This document shows positions 45,235-58,500 of a DNA stretch of 64,000 nt, in pieces. The stretch's first letter is position 1; every line of letters begins with the position of its first letter. The stretch spans positions 8,455,922 through 8,519,921 of the forward strand of contig JAQFVV010000042.1 of assembly GCA_028023455.1 (NCBI GenBank). The letters are read 5' to 3'. Below the pieces are notes generated by a model. The model searched no databases. It had not been told where the DNA came from and saw only the letters and a list, made by a program, of their open reading frames with translations. The translations under genes were made by a program, and so were the position numbers. Origin of the DNA: Epiperipatus broadwayi (taxonomy: Eukaryota > Onychophora > Udeonychophora > Euonychophora > Peripatidae).

Positions 45235-46060
45235 AAATGAAATAGACTGTTTAATAATGAAAGATATTGTAAAAGCTTTCAACTGAAATGAAAAATGACA
45301 ACAAGAATTGATGAGATTCCAGTGAAATTATTAGGTTTGACAATTGGAATTTGCAATTTTCTGACTTGGAAGATTGGTCATTTGGTTTTTTTGCAATAGT
45401 TATAATTTCAGCAGTGAGAAGGCCTAAAGCAATGAAATATAAAAATTTTAGAGTAATTAGCTTAAGCTTACACATAGCTTAATATTTTGAAGGGGTGCAT
45501 TTGCAATAGATTCTATTTTGAAGAGCAGTTTGGATTTAGAGGGCTAAAACTTATTACTGATATATAGAGAGATAATTTTGAAAAGGTATTTGATTAAGTA
45601 AACTTATTTCCTTCATTAGATATTTTGAAAAGAAAAATACAGATTCTAAAAGACAGATGTTTAAAAGAAAATTTGTATATGAATCAGAAAACATTTGGTA
45701 AGAGTTAAAGGTCTTGGAAATGAACTTGACATGGGGAGATAGATAAATCAGAGATATTGGAAATATCCTGTTTATTACATATGTTTAAATGAATTTTTAA
45801 GTATGTCTCAATAATCCACTGGAAATGGAAAGATTGTATTGGGTTTCGTAATCATGAGGATGAATATGCAGAATTAATAGAACTTGTAAAAGATCAGGAT
45901 GAAAATGAATGTAAATAAATCTAATAAAAACAGATTGTTAGATGAAATCATTAAGAGTAAGCACTGAAGGAAGTTATAATGCATGTTAATACTTTTAAAT
46001 ATTTGGAAAGTTGAGTGACTGATTATGGAAATAACGCTAAAAAAAAAAAGAGAGCGAATT
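45235..46060 (+). pseudogene. LINE reverse transcriptase relic, longer copy
   Basis: Across three frames with many stops the order of RT motifs can be followed: IDEIPVKLL, then EEQFGFRG, NFEKVFD, LKDRCLKENLYMNQK, NHEDEYAELIELVKDQDE (a damaged YADD region) and VNTFKYLES. This is the layout of RTE/CR1-like non-LTR elements. It was functional long ago and is now broken throughout. No endonuclease part is seen upstream. Confidence 0.65.
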
Positions 46061-47354
46061 ATATTAACAGGCTTTTAAAAGTGTAGATTATTTTGGATTT
46101 ACAAAAGAAGTTTGATAAATATTCTGTTGGATGAATGGAATGACAATGGAAGAAAACAAGAAGTGAACAAAAAAAAAAAGAATATTTATTAAGAAAAATA
46201 TGAGAAAAAGTTATGAAACTGGACATAAACTTTAAACATAAAATTTATTGAAAGAATTGAGGAAAGAATGTAGAAAAGAGAAATTGATTTTAAGGAAGAA
46301 AATAATTACGAATACTTGAGGAGCAGCAACGGAGAAAAACTTTGGAAAAGGTCTATCTTTACAACTTGGGCAAATGTTTGCCAAATTTTGTTTTCTAGCT
46401 AATGCTTAAACCATCATGTTCAAAGCATACAAAAATATACATGAAATAGTACTTTTAGAATACCAAAAAAAAAAAAAGAAAACAAAGTGAAATCTCTTTC
46501 CATTGCTCCCACATAAATTGTTTTCTGATCTTTCTTGGAATATGTGCCATAAAATACATATTTTCCTCCAGTTCTATTATTCATAGAATTGTTAATTGCA
46601 TCAATCTGACAAATCAAGATCCTGACATAATATTTTCCTGTATGGATAGTTTTTTAAAATTTGCAAAGATATATAAATTCTATCACATATATATATACAA
46701 ACACATATAATTAATTTGCTAATTATGGAATAACATTATGGTAATTCATTTTTTAAAATTCTAATTAATAAATTGAAATAAATATATATTTAAAATAATG
46801 TTACTACTTTCCAAAAATATTTTTATGATTTCATTGCTAAAAAGTCACTGGCAAAAATTAATTATCCCCATCAAAAAATTGCCTCAAAGTATGTTTTAAT
46901 TGTCTTAAAATTAGCATTATTAAATGATCAATTATTACAATTTGAACAAATGAAAGGAAGTAGTTAAAAATTCTGGAAAAAAGATTAATATTGTCAAACT
47001 TTTGAACTATTGTACAACTCCTGGCATTGAATTAAAAGCAAATGTCAATAAGATTTGAAATTTTCTTTTATTTTTAAATAAAACAAGTTAATTTTTTAAA
47101 AAACTGTTACAAAATAAATACTCTATACTATCTATACATAATTGACTTTTTAAACATAATCATGTGACATGAAAATTATATATATACATACACTTTGAAA
47201 GTTGAATGTTTTAAATTACAAAATCTGAAATATGCATTGCATGTATTTAAATTGCTCCTAGCTATCATTATTATATATGCTCAAGTAAGTAATTTTCATG
47301 ATAAAATAATTTGTTTATTAATTATTGCCATAAAGCTTAAAACAATAATGACTT

Positions 47355-47693
47355 TTAATAATAACTGTAGCTTCTCCACTGACATGCACTTTACAGATCG
47401 AATGCTAATTATAATGAATACTCTCCTTTCCAAACACAAGATAAGGTTTTTTTAAAAGATAGAATGGATCACTCTATCTTTTTCACCCAAATGTATAGGC
47501 AAATCTGAAGCATTTGGAACTGAGAGCGTGAAGATTTAATTGATCACTTTAAATTACTTATACGTTTGGATGAAAAAGATAGAGTGGTCCATTCTATCTT
47601 TTAAAAAGACTTGGAAAGGAGAGTATTCATTATAATTTGCATTCGATCTGTAAAGCGCACGTGCAGTGGAGTAAGCTAGTTATTATTAATTTA
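47355..47693. repeat. Foldback family 2, second copy
   Basis: Arms pair from TTAATAATAACT and TTCTCCACTG inward. They include AGATCGAATGC, AAAAGATAGAATGGATCACT and ATCACTTTAAATTACTTATA. AAAGATAGAATGG, TCACTTTAAATTACTT and the CAAATC-AAGCATTTG/GAATCTTAAGTGTTTG blocks are shared with the intron-5 element at 27188. The two are diverged but of one family. An 86-residue ORF at its left edge is incidental. Confidence 0.75.
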
Positions 47694-47973
47694 TAAAAAA
47701 CATCGTTGCTATATAAATTAAATATTGAATAATGACTTTTATAAATTAACATTAAGTATTACTTTTTTAAAAACTATTCACAAGATGGTTTTTAATATTA
47801 ATTTACTAAAAGCAAACATTCTAATGTTTTATTAATAAAATTGAAAATTTAATGCCAACATGGACAAAAGAACTTATCAAACCATCTATTACTCATTTTA
47901 TTTTCAATATTTCTGTCCAATGCCAATTCCTTTATGACTAGAACAACTTTATAAGTATCTTCTATCAACACCA

Positions 47974-48386
47974 ACATTTATGGATTGGTTTTGAGCCAAT
48001 AAACATAACATAATCATCATTCCTTATGCTTGCTTATAACTGTTATTAAAACAGGTAAAACTCTCTATACGTATTGACACTCAGTGCAAGCCAGAGTAAT
48101 CAATGGATCCCAGAAGGCTTGTGCATAAAATCCCCATCTAGTGCCTATTCATCCAATATCCCCAGACTAGTTTCTGGCTTGTGGCCTTCATCAGTGAGGA
48201 GCCTTGGATCTGAGAGCACTGCACCTAGACCTTAGGATCTAATGCACAAGCCTTCTGGCATCCAATGATTATTATGGCTTGCACTGAGTGACAATACATA
48301 TAGAGAGTTTTGCCTGTTTTAATAACAGTTATAAGCAAGCATAAGAAATGGTGATCATGTGATGTTTATTGGCTTAAAACCAATCC
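47974..48386. repeat. Foldback family 1, most complete palindromic copy
   Basis: It is bounded by GGATTGGTTTTGAGCCAATA and TATTGGCTTAAAACCAATCC. Arms of roughly 150-260 bases carry GCTTGCTTATAACTGTTATT, AAAACAGGTAAAACTCTC and AATCAATGGATCCCAGAAGG. The two arms are unequal because part of the right arm is deleted near 48240 (GATCTAATGCACAAGCC). It shows where the family's outer ends lie. Confidence 0.8.
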
Positions 48387-48790
48387 TGCCTAATAGGATA
48401 GTAGTGGCTATAGTTATTAAAAAACCAAAGTCACCAAAATGTATAGGTGCTGAAATGAGTTCAGACCTATATGACTATGTAAGTTAATGAGCTTGAATTG
48501 AAAATATTAGTGTTTTCAATTTAAGACTTATAGTTTTGTAGTTAAGTAGAGTTAAAAGGTGGCTGCTGGAGAGTTGCATTAGATCCTAAGATCTAGGTGC
48601 AGTGCTCTCAGATCCAAGACTCCTCACTGATGAAAGCCACAAGCTAGAAACTAGTCTGGGGATATTGGATGAGTAGGCACTAGATAGGGATTTTATGCAC
48701 AAGCCTTCTGGCATCCATTGATTACTCTGGCTTGCATTGAGTGGCATTATGTATAGAGAGTTTTGCCTGTTTTAATAACATTTATAGATT
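48387..48790. repeat. Foldback family 1, adjoining single-arm copy
   Basis: TCAGACCTATATGACTATGT, GTAGTTAAGTAGAGTTAAAA, GGTGGCTGCTGGAGAGTTGC, CTCTCAGATCCAAGACTCC, then CATCCATTGATTACTCTGGC and GAGAGTTTTGCCTGTTTTAA. It starts immediately after the 47974 copy, so the locus is composite or nested. Confidence 0.75.
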
Positions 48791-49422
48791 AATTGTAGGT
48801 TTATTGTTTTGTTTGGATTTTGTAAAAAAAAAAACTATTTAATCCACTGCAAGGCAAAGATTTTCAGAGTTTTTCTCTTTACTTATGAATAAATAATTAC
48901 TGATCAATAATTAAAATTTTTAGGTTGCTACAACTTCTTAAGGTAATTAAAAAAATTAAATTCCAGATTCAAGTCCTAGATAATGGACATGCCAAATATA
49001 TTATGAGAACCCTTCACACTCACATATTATATATACATAAGCATTACTATGAAGGCAAATCAGAACGGATAAAATATCTTCAGATAATTCATCAAATTGT
49101 AACAAAGAATGCACTTTTTTATTTTTTTACTGTTTCAGTTTAATGTTGAACCATTCATGAATTTAACAGTTTTAGTAATGTTTGCTTTCAAGACTATATA
49201 TGCCTTAAGTGAGTTTTTTTTTTCCTTATATACATAATGAATGTGAAATAATGGAGTAAAAAAATCTGCAGGGACTAACTTCTCGAGCGTTGAATAATTA
49301 AATACTTAATTGTCTTAGTGTATAAGTTTTTTTTAAAATCAATTAACAAATAATTGTGAAGAGATTCCAATTAAAAGATAGATTCTCAAATGATTTTTCT
49401 AATTTTGTCATTACATACATAG

Positions 49423-50826
49423 TGTGGGTTTTTTTGCCTAATCTTTATTTATCAGATGCAAACGGCTGTATGATTAGCTTAGTATATCTGTTAAGAATAT
49501 ATCTGTTACCTACCACGCCTGCACCTAACCTATGTTATTGCATATAATCATTTAAGCTTTAGTGTAGGCGTTGTATATTTCCAGGTAATATGGTCATAAT
49601 TATAACTAACTAACTCATACATTCTTATAAAACCCACCAGCACTTATATGCAGTAGTTAACATTATCTAGCTAAGTCGCATTTAATAATTTACATTTATT
49701 TTTATTAGGCGCCAGGATTCTGCTTATACATCCCAATTAAATTGACAATGGAGTGATCCTACCATGTTATGCAAATCCCTCTCTATCATGAGGGAACAAA
49801 TAACCACATAAATTTTAGATGAACTAATGGAAAAGGTATTATATAAATATCTTGATACCCAGAATCATAAATCTGAAATACAGTAAAGTGTGTTGGCATC
49901 AACAGTTGAATTTTATAAAGAAGATCATTAAGAGGCTTAAACAAATGACACATTGTAGTTCTTTTCTCTCTATCTTTTTTTAAAGAGTATATTTATTTTA
50001 ATAAATAAAAAAAAACAACAATATAATAATTATATAGTTCTGGGATCCATTAATTTTTTTCTATGGTTTACGTGATATGTGGAATATCTTAAAAAGCTAC
50101 TTCAATAAATATGAGTTCAAAGTTTAATTTCTTACTGGTAAGATTGTTCAGTATAGTAAATTTCTTACTGGTAAGATTGTTCAGTATAGTTCTTTGGCAA
50201 TAAATTTAATCCTCAGGCTTTTACTCTGTGATCTGTATATTAAGTTCTAGCTTTGAGGCAATGCTTCTTATTTCAGGTGGGTGATGACTTTCTTCTAAAT
50301 CATTATAAGGATATCCAAGGAAAACTAAAGAGCTACGATGTAGAGGCATTCTAGCTGCCCATCTGAATATCAGCAACTATCATGGGGTAATTCTGCATCT
50401 TGTGGTGTATCAAAGAAAAAAACCTTTTTATTCATATAAATCCCTTGTATATCCCCAGAAAACTCATCACACATTTGTACGTTGAACACCTCCCGAATTC
50501 CTTCTTCAAACTTTTATTTGTTCTCAAAGTTCTCTTTCTTGTAACTGCTGTGGCCATATTTAATTACCAATGTCACACTTTGCAGAACTTTTATCAATAT
50601 TCAAAATCAGTAGTAGCTTTTATTATTTAAATTTTCTCTTTTTTTTTTTAAATTGAAAGAAAAAAAAACACAATGTGTACTGCCTCAAGGAAAATAAATT
50701 TTCTAAGTTTAATCAAAAGATTTATATATTTATAAAATTCACCTAACATACTTTTATTTTTTTTTATATATTCCATTCTCAGCAAAATCTTTAAATTCAA
50801 CTGACAACCCATCTTGCATAGTTGCA
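49423..50826 (-). repeat. Left LTR of the Gypsy element
   Basis: It begins TGTGGGTTTTTTTGCC and ends AGTTGCA on the plus strand. It is 34 bases longer than the right LTR, mostly because of a 33-base tandem duplication (TTTCTTACTGGTAAGATTG...) at 50128-50193 that the right LTR lacks. Confidence 0.85.
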
Positions 50827-50839
50827 CCCCCCCCCCCCC

Positions 50840-53520
50840 AGTTAATCATGAGAATAAACCAGGTGTTTCACGCTAGGGTAAAAGTGTTTGGCTTGTTCTT
50901 TTTTACTATGTGATATGGGCCTACTCCTGATCTATACTTACCCCCTACGCTAAACCTAGTTGTCCCTATGCCCTATGTTTGTGCTCTTATCTCTGCACCA
51001 TGTGCAAGTCGTTTCTGTGCTCTTTTTTGGTCCGCCTCCTGGTCAATTTGCTCTGGAACAATTGGCATTCTTGACTTGTATAATACTGATACCGATTGAC
51101 CAAAATGAAGGCGAATTGGAGCAAAGCCTGTCAATTCACTGTTCATCCAATTCATATAATTTACAATCCGTGGAAGTTGTCTCATCCACCCTTTATAGTC
51201 TTGAAGTATAAACCCTGAAAAGCCACCCCAATTCCCTCATAACCCACTCAAATGGATTAGACTGAGGGTTTCTAATAAATGATAAGACACTCCGTACTCC
51301 AATGCTTTCCAACCAGTCTTGCCATTCTGCAGATATAAAGGGTATGCCATGATTGGACAATATGGCCTTGGGTTTTCCTACCTTATTATAGTATTAGGTT
51401 TCTAATACTCTAATGGCACTCTTAAAATTGGCTTAGTCTATTGGGTATGTGGTTAACCATTTTGAGAATACATCATAAGCTACCAAGATTTGGTCTCTGA
51501 GGAACAATGGATTGCCGTGGACCTGCATAAGATCTGTTTGGTGTTTTTGTCTTTTCACAGGTTTTGCACTCCTTTTATTACCCATATCATCTATGGTCTC
51601 ATCCTCGCCCAGTAAAACCATGTCTTTATATTAACGTTCTACTTTATCCCATAGTGCCTTATATGCAATGAGTATATCTAATTAATATTTCTTGTAACTC
51701 TTCAGGTACTATCATTCTCCATGTGTCTTCCTTTACATCTGTCAAGTACTATAATATCTCTTTTCTCAAATGGTATCTCACATCCTGTTTCCTCTCTATC
51801 AACTTTCCTGTTCCATCATTGTTGCGTTCCTTTTCCTGTAGCCTATCTATAATGCGCCTACAAGTTGCATCCTGTCTCTGTCAATCCCCTAAATGCTCCA
51901 AGTCTTCTACAGACTTATGTTCTATCATCCCTATTGTTGCAATACTGATATTGTCTGCCTGTAAATGATTTGATAATAAGGAGCCTGGGTTCCGACTCAA
52001 TGTGTCTGCTATGACATTTTCTACCCCTCTACGATATTGAATGGAGTAATTAAACTCTTGGACGAAGAGGCTCCATTAGATTAATAAACTATTTGAGAGG
52101 TAACTGTGGTTCAAGAACTCCAGACTCGTGATCCGATTCACAATCACCTCTGACCCAACAAGAAATTGCTAAATTTCTGGAATGCCCAAACCACAGCAAG
52201 TGCCTTTTTTTCAGTTGCTGAATAATTTTTTCTGGACCTTGTAATGGACGGCTGCTAAAATATAATACCACATGTCTCCCATCTTTTTGATTCTGCATTA
52301 AAGTGGCTCCCAGCCTGCATCCACTACTATTTTCATGTATGATGAATGGTTTATGGAAATCTGGGTATACAAGCATGATCTCACTTTAAAAAAAATTCTC
52401 TTTGACCCTCCTAAGACATTCTTGCAGGAATAAATGCAGATGCTGTATATGTTCTCCCATACTTTTTGACACAATTATGACATCATCCATATATATGATT
52501 ACCAAGTCCTTTATTTAGTACATGGTCCAAACATTTTAATAATCCTGCCCCATTATTCTTCAACCTAAAGGGTAACCTATTAAAGTGATATGACTTTCCA
52601 TTGTATTGAAAGGCTGTATATTTATGATCTGCTGGATGAAGCCTTATCTGCCAATAGCTGGCAGTCAGATCCAATGTCGAGAACACTTTCTTGCCTTGGA
52701 ATTTTGTCAACAGATCATTAACCGGTGGAGATACATATTTTGGTCAGGCCATGTGATCTTATTTAATTGCCTATCATCTAAGCATAGACTTATTGAGTTA
52801 TCCTTTTTTTTTTACTATTACCAAACAGTTATTATATGGGAATGACACTTATCTTCCATTTGATCAAGTTGTTTCTCTACCTCAGTCTTATATTGATGGG
52901 GCATGGGTAAGATTGTGTCTGATATGGTGTACCTTCCATTACTTTGATACATTGTTCATAACCTTTTATTACCCCCGGTTTCTCTGAGAAAACATCTTTA
53001 TATGTACATAGAAGATCTTCAAGATCCTCTGTCTGTTTCACCTTTATTTTATTATCGTATTCTTCTCCTTTCTCTAATTGCATATTACATATCCCTTTTT
53101 TTATCCGCACCTTTTAATCCAAAATGTTCTATTTCAACATCACATACAACCTTTCTATGTTGTTTTGTGCATCATTCCAAACCAAAATGGCATCATATAC
53201 TAACACTTTTAAAATTTAGTATGGTATGATATACATAACTCTGCCCTATTTTTAACTGTGCCCATATTTGTTTGGTCTCCAACTGTGTTCTCCTCCCATT
53301 TGCCATCATGACCTGTCCTACCTTTACTAGCAAGGTTTTGGTATTTGTTTGTTGCTGAACCATCTCAAAGACCTTTTCCGATATGACAGACACTTGACTG
53401 CCAGAATCAAATAGCGTTGATACTTTTACATCATTCATGTGCATGTCAATCTTAGGGCAGTCATGTGAAATGAAATTAATAGTCCGCCCATCCCATTCAC
53501 AGATGAAGTTATCCTTTTTT
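50840..53520 (-). pseudogene. Gypsy pol pseudogene (PR-RT-RNase H-IN)
   Basis: From 5' to 3' on the minus strand: protease with LFDSGSQVSVIS (53193-53444) and an upstream HDCPKID segment. RT follows, with DVFSEKPG and YPCPINIR (52877-53110), then FSTLDLTASYWQIRLHP and FNRLPFRLK (52483-52710). YMDDVIIVSKS sits in a different frame at about 52470-52500. RNase H has FSSRPLQGPEK (52089-52376). The integrase core has YDVFSKW, then SNHGIPF where Asp-Asn-Gly is expected, and NPQSNPFEWVMRELG. The integrase end has GFAPIRLHFGQ (50973-51185). Many stops and frameshifts make it non-functional. Confidence 0.88.
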
Positions 53521-54224
53521 TTTCATGTATGATTTGACCTTGCTTCATCCTCTTGTACTATATATATAATGTTACAAGTTATTAAACCACTTTCCATCTT
53601 GTTTTTCCTGAACTGCTATCTATATATTCGATATGCTAAAAAAATACACATATATATAAATATTCCCTTTCTTTTACAAATTTCTTCTAATACTTAATTT
53701 TTACTGTATATTTTATTTTACTCCTTAACATACGCTGATCCTCTTTTCCCCCCATCATCACTTTTGATTGCTGCCTGAATATTACACTGCCATCCGTCCC
53801 AATAGTGATAGAAAAAAAAGCCTCGCAGTGTATTTCTCTATAGTTATGATGGTCTGTTATTCCCGCCCTATTCTTACTCAACAAAATGATAGAAAAAAAA
53901 AACCTTCAAAAGCTGTCCCCATTCTCTTTATTCCCGCCCTATTCTTACTCAACAAAATGATAGAAAAAAAAACCTTCAAAAGCTGTCCCCATTCTCTTTA
54001 TTCAAAGAACTTTTATTTCAACCGAATAATCTATTACTAAAATATATTAACAAATCATATTTTCATTGTTTGCCACTTGGAAAAAAAAAGTGGTCACATA
54101 CGTTATCGCAATATATTGCCTTCACAATCCAAACTGCAAATACATTAATAACATCCTATTTATCCCACTGACTACTACTATCTCAGGTCATGGTTTCTTT
54201 GAAACTCATCGTTTGGGCAGCCAT
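53521..54224 (-). other. Degenerate leader of the Gypsy element (gag missing)
   Basis: About 700 bases between the protease fragment and the 5' LTR have no Gag capsid motif or CCHC knuckle that I can see. They contain the tandem duplication and, at the LTR edge, the candidate primer-binding site. Confidence 0.5.
53857..53997. repeat. 70-bp tandem duplication inside the Gypsy element
   Basis: Two near-identical units start TTATTCCCGCCCTATTCTTA and differ by one A in a homopolymer. They lie where gag should be, so this was a local duplication after the loss of gag. Confidence 0.85.
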
Positions 54225-55594
54225 TGTACCGTTTTTTGCGTAATCTATATTTATCAGACACAAACAGCTTTATGATTAGGTTTGTATATCTGTTAAGAAT
54301 ATATCCGTTACCTATCATGCCTGCACTTAATCTATGTTATTGCATATAACCATTTAAGCCTTAGAGTAAGCATTGTTTATTTCCAGGTAATACAGTCCTA
54401 ATTATAACTAATTCATACACTCTTGTAAAACCCACCAGCACTTATGTGCAGTGGTTAGCATTATCTATCTAAGATTTAGCATAAGCAAGGATAATTTGAC
54501 CTATTTAAAATAGATGCTAACTTTCACTCACTTTGTCATCTTTAATAGCTTACATTTATTTTTATTAGGTGCCAGGATTCTGCTTAGACATCCTTATTAA
54601 ATCGACCATGGATGTAAGGCAAATTCCTCTCTCTAATATGAGGGAACAAATAACCACATAAATTTTAGATGAACTAATGGAAAGTGTATTATATATATAT
54701 CTTGATATCCAGAATCATAAACCTGAAATACAATAAAGCATATTGGCATCAACAGTTGAATTTTACAAAGAAGATCCCCGAGAGAATACATTTATGAGGC
54801 TTAAACAAATGAAACATTATAGTTCTTTTCTCTTTTTTTAGAGCATATTTATTTTAGTAAATAAATAAAAATCATTATGATTCATTAATTTTTTTCTATG
54901 GTTTATGTGATATGTGGAATATCTTAAAAAGTTACTTCAATAAATATTATGAGTTCAAAGTTTAATTTCTTACCGATAAGATTGTTCAGTATAGTTCTTT
55001 GGCAATAAATATATTCCTCAGGTTTTTACTTTGTGATATATATTAAGTTCTAGCTTGATGTGATACTTCTACTTCAGGCGGGTAATGACTTCATTCTTCT
55101 AAATCATTATAAGGATGTCCAAGGGAAAGGAAAGATTGGTGATGTACAGGCGTTCTAGATATCCATCTGAATATCGGCAACTATCATGAGGTAATTCGGC
55201 ATCTTGCGGTATATCAAAGAAAAAACCCCCTTCATTCATGTCCATCCCTTTTATATCCCCCAGACAACTTGTCAAGCATGTGTACATTGAACACCCTCCG
55301 AATTTCTTATTCAAACTTTTATCTTTCATTACATTTTTTGTTCTCAAAGTTCTCTTTTATCAATATCCAAAACCAGTAGTCACTTTTATTATTTAAATTG
55401 AAAGAAAAAAACCCCACAATATTTATTGCCTCAAGGAAAAGAAATTTTCTAAGTTTAATCAAATAAAAGATTTATTTTATATATTATTTTGTATTATACA
55501 AAATTCACCTAACATACTTTAATTTTTTCTTTTTTATATTCCATTCTCAGCAAAATTTTCAAATTCAACTGCCAACCCACCTTGCACAGTTGTA
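54225..55594 (-). repeat. Right LTR of the Gypsy element
   Basis: It begins TGTACCGTTTTTTGCG and ends AGTTGTA, a C-to-T change from the left LTR's TGCA. As the 5' LTR of a minus-strand element it would have held the promoter. Confidence 0.85.
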
Positions 55595-55598
55595 ATAG

Positions 55599-58500
55599 AT
55601 TAGATAGGTGGTTCTCAGAATACTAATGTTCCATGAATTTGTTATAAGTATTCTGTGAAATTATGAAAGTGGAGTACTGGAAAGTAAAACTGACTTGAAT
55701 GAACATAAATTAGTAAGCAGGAACTTTACAACACAAACAAGACACAACTTGCATTTTGTAAATGAATTACTTAAGGAAATGTCTGTTAATTATTTATAGC
55801 ATTTGATTTGATAAACTTCATTTTTAATATGTATTTAGTTTGTGTTGTGTGTAAACATTATAATTGGTAAATATGACTTCTTACATATAAGATCAAATTT
55901 TTTTTTTATTAGTAGTAAATAATTTTAATAATTATTTCATTCATTTTTAGTAAAAATTGATTATTCTAGAAATAATTTTTTAGTATTATAATAGTCCTCA
56001 ATGGGTGAATTTATTATTAAATGAAAATATGATTCTGAGCAAAATAATATCAATGGAGTACAAATGAAAGTAATAGATAACATTATTGCAAACACTTCTC
56101 ACACATAAGACAAAAGAAAAATAGACAATATTCAAATGAACATTTACATGGACCAGTGAAGAAGAACCTCACATGAACAAACAAAATAAAATGAAAAACT
56201 TTATTTCTACTTGTTTTTTGTAAGTTAAAATTTTTTTTTGATGTGGTATATTCACTTCAATGATATTTTTTATGACTAAGGAGAGAAAAAAATAGCGTGG
56301 ATGATTTAAAAAATAGCAGTGTTATTTTATTTATCATGTTGTATTATAAACCAGACAGGATTATACCGATGTTACTTTATCTAGTTTTAAAGTAAATTTT
56401 ATAGAAAACATAACATGAACACATGAATATTTGTTTTTTTGTAAGAGTTAAATAAATAAAATTAAAATAATAGGAAATAGATTATTTTTGAGTTACATTA
56501 ATTAAGATACAATGTAGATATGAAAAAAGAAAAACTAAATGAATGATTTATTGCTTGAATGTTTAAGAACTGAAAATGATGAAGTTTGGGCAATAATCCA
56601 TGGATCTTGGATTCTTCAGTCCATTAAACTATGCAGGACCATGAAAAAAAAAATATAACCATACTTTTAAAAAATCAATATAAACAGATTGTGTAATAGT
56701 ATGAAAAAAAAAAATAAAATACACTTTTTGTGGTTTTTTATAATGTAAAGAAAAGCAATTTTAATTTTTCAAAGAAGCCACAACATAATGAGCTTTTAGT
56801 AAAAACTGCAGAAAAAAGTAAACAACAAACAATTAAGAGATCTGTGAGCATGTTTACAAACTCCCACATAATGAGAGAAAGTTCTCTACATGGAACCTGA
56901 TAAATATCAGGATTGACTAAAGCTTGATCTTTAAATTTAAGTATGTTGAAAGCTGGAATTTGGGAAAGGATTTGAATATAAAATGGTATCTTAAAAACCT
57001 CAAAGTAATTATAACAAAGAACATGGTGTGATAATGGAAAAAAAATTACTATTTTTATGTTATTAATCAGTACATTTAATAACAGAATGTGTAATAGTAG
57101 TAATTATTTTATTCAGTGCAGTGAAACAAAAAATGAGTAATAGTTTTTCCATCATGGCCATATAGGAAATATGTGGCATCAATATCAGAACTACTTCATT
57201 CTAGTGGGTAAAAAAGAATTGGTTGAAAGAGTATCAAGAATAATTAGAAAGTTCAAATATTTAAGATCTAGAAATCAACATTTGAATTATTTAATAATGA
57301 AGTAATTGGTGAAATGCAGCACCGAATAGAATAAGGGTACTGAGGATAAAAAGTACGCCATTATTATAGGCATTCTAATATTTAATTTATATCAAAATAA
57401 AGATAGGATGGTTTCAATATATTTAATTATGGAGTTTATTATGTTTAAGGCACAGTAATGGAAAGATATCCAAAGAGAAATTAAAAAAATTGAAATTTCT
57501 GGAAAGCAGTTTTGGACTGAAAAAAAAATATTAATCAATCTATGAATTTGGGAAAGGAATGTAATGACAAGTCATAATGTTGAACATATTTTTAGATAGA
57601 GATGGAACCAGTTTTCCTGTTCCAAAGTAGTCGAGTAAAGAAAGAATAGACTTTTTTTTGATAAAAAAATGAGTGACACTATCCTACATTTTTGCTATCT
57701 TCTTTATTAGAAAATTTATTATACTTTGAATTACTTTCTATTAGATGAAAAATCACTGTGAAATACAAAGACAATCATTATTACAAAAAATTAAAAAATG
57801 GCATTTATTATTTTGAAAATTATCCAAAAGTCAACATTGTAACTGTCTATTTAATTAATTAATGCAGTATCTTTAAACTGACATTTTTATTAAAATATTT
57901 TATACTAAAATGAATTAAAACTTCAATTACCAATTAAGCTTTCAGCAATACCGGATAACCTTTCTTCATTATCACTGTCTTGATCATGATGAGAGACATT
58001 AGGAACTCTTTGATGCCTGACACAATTAACAAGCCCATATAATAATGGTCTAAATACAAAATAAATAAATAAATATTATTTTATTTTCTGAACTTTAATT
58101 CATCCACAATAATCAGGAAGTAGATATGAAAAGGGTATTATAAAATAAAAAATGTAAGGAAAATAGAATTTAGATTATAAAAATTAAATCATCTGGAAAA
58201 TCCTATCATTTAGTACAAACACTTTTTAGCAAAGATACACACACACATATATATGGTAGTGTTATATAAACTACGATTTAGAGAAATGTAGAAAAGTAAA
58301 GTTATACAGTTTAATAAGGTGAGCAAAGAGCATAAAAATTGTGGTAAATAAATCATGAAATAAAAATAAAATGGCAATATTTACTTGTGAATGTTATTAA
58401 AACATAGTATGTACATCTATGAAGGTCAATCAGTAAGCCAGATAATTCATAAGTTCATGATTTATCTGGCTAGACTTGAGGATGAAGGGAGAGTTCAATA

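Larger units (their letters stand above)
49423..55594 (-). mobile_element. Old, broken Ty3/Gypsy LTR retrotransposon
   Basis: LTRs lie at 49423-50826 and 54225-55594, flanked by the 4-bp duplication ATAG (49419-49422 and 55595-55598). On the minus strand the 5' LTR is followed by TGGCTGCCCAAACGATG, a candidate primer site. The 3' LTR is preceded by a run of G (C at 50827-50839 on the plus strand), the polypurine tract. The interior is only 3.4 kb: protease, RT, RNase H and integrase remain in that order, which is Gypsy order, while gag is missing. The LTRs differ at many positions and by indels, so the insertion is much older than the element at 30277. Confidence 0.88.
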
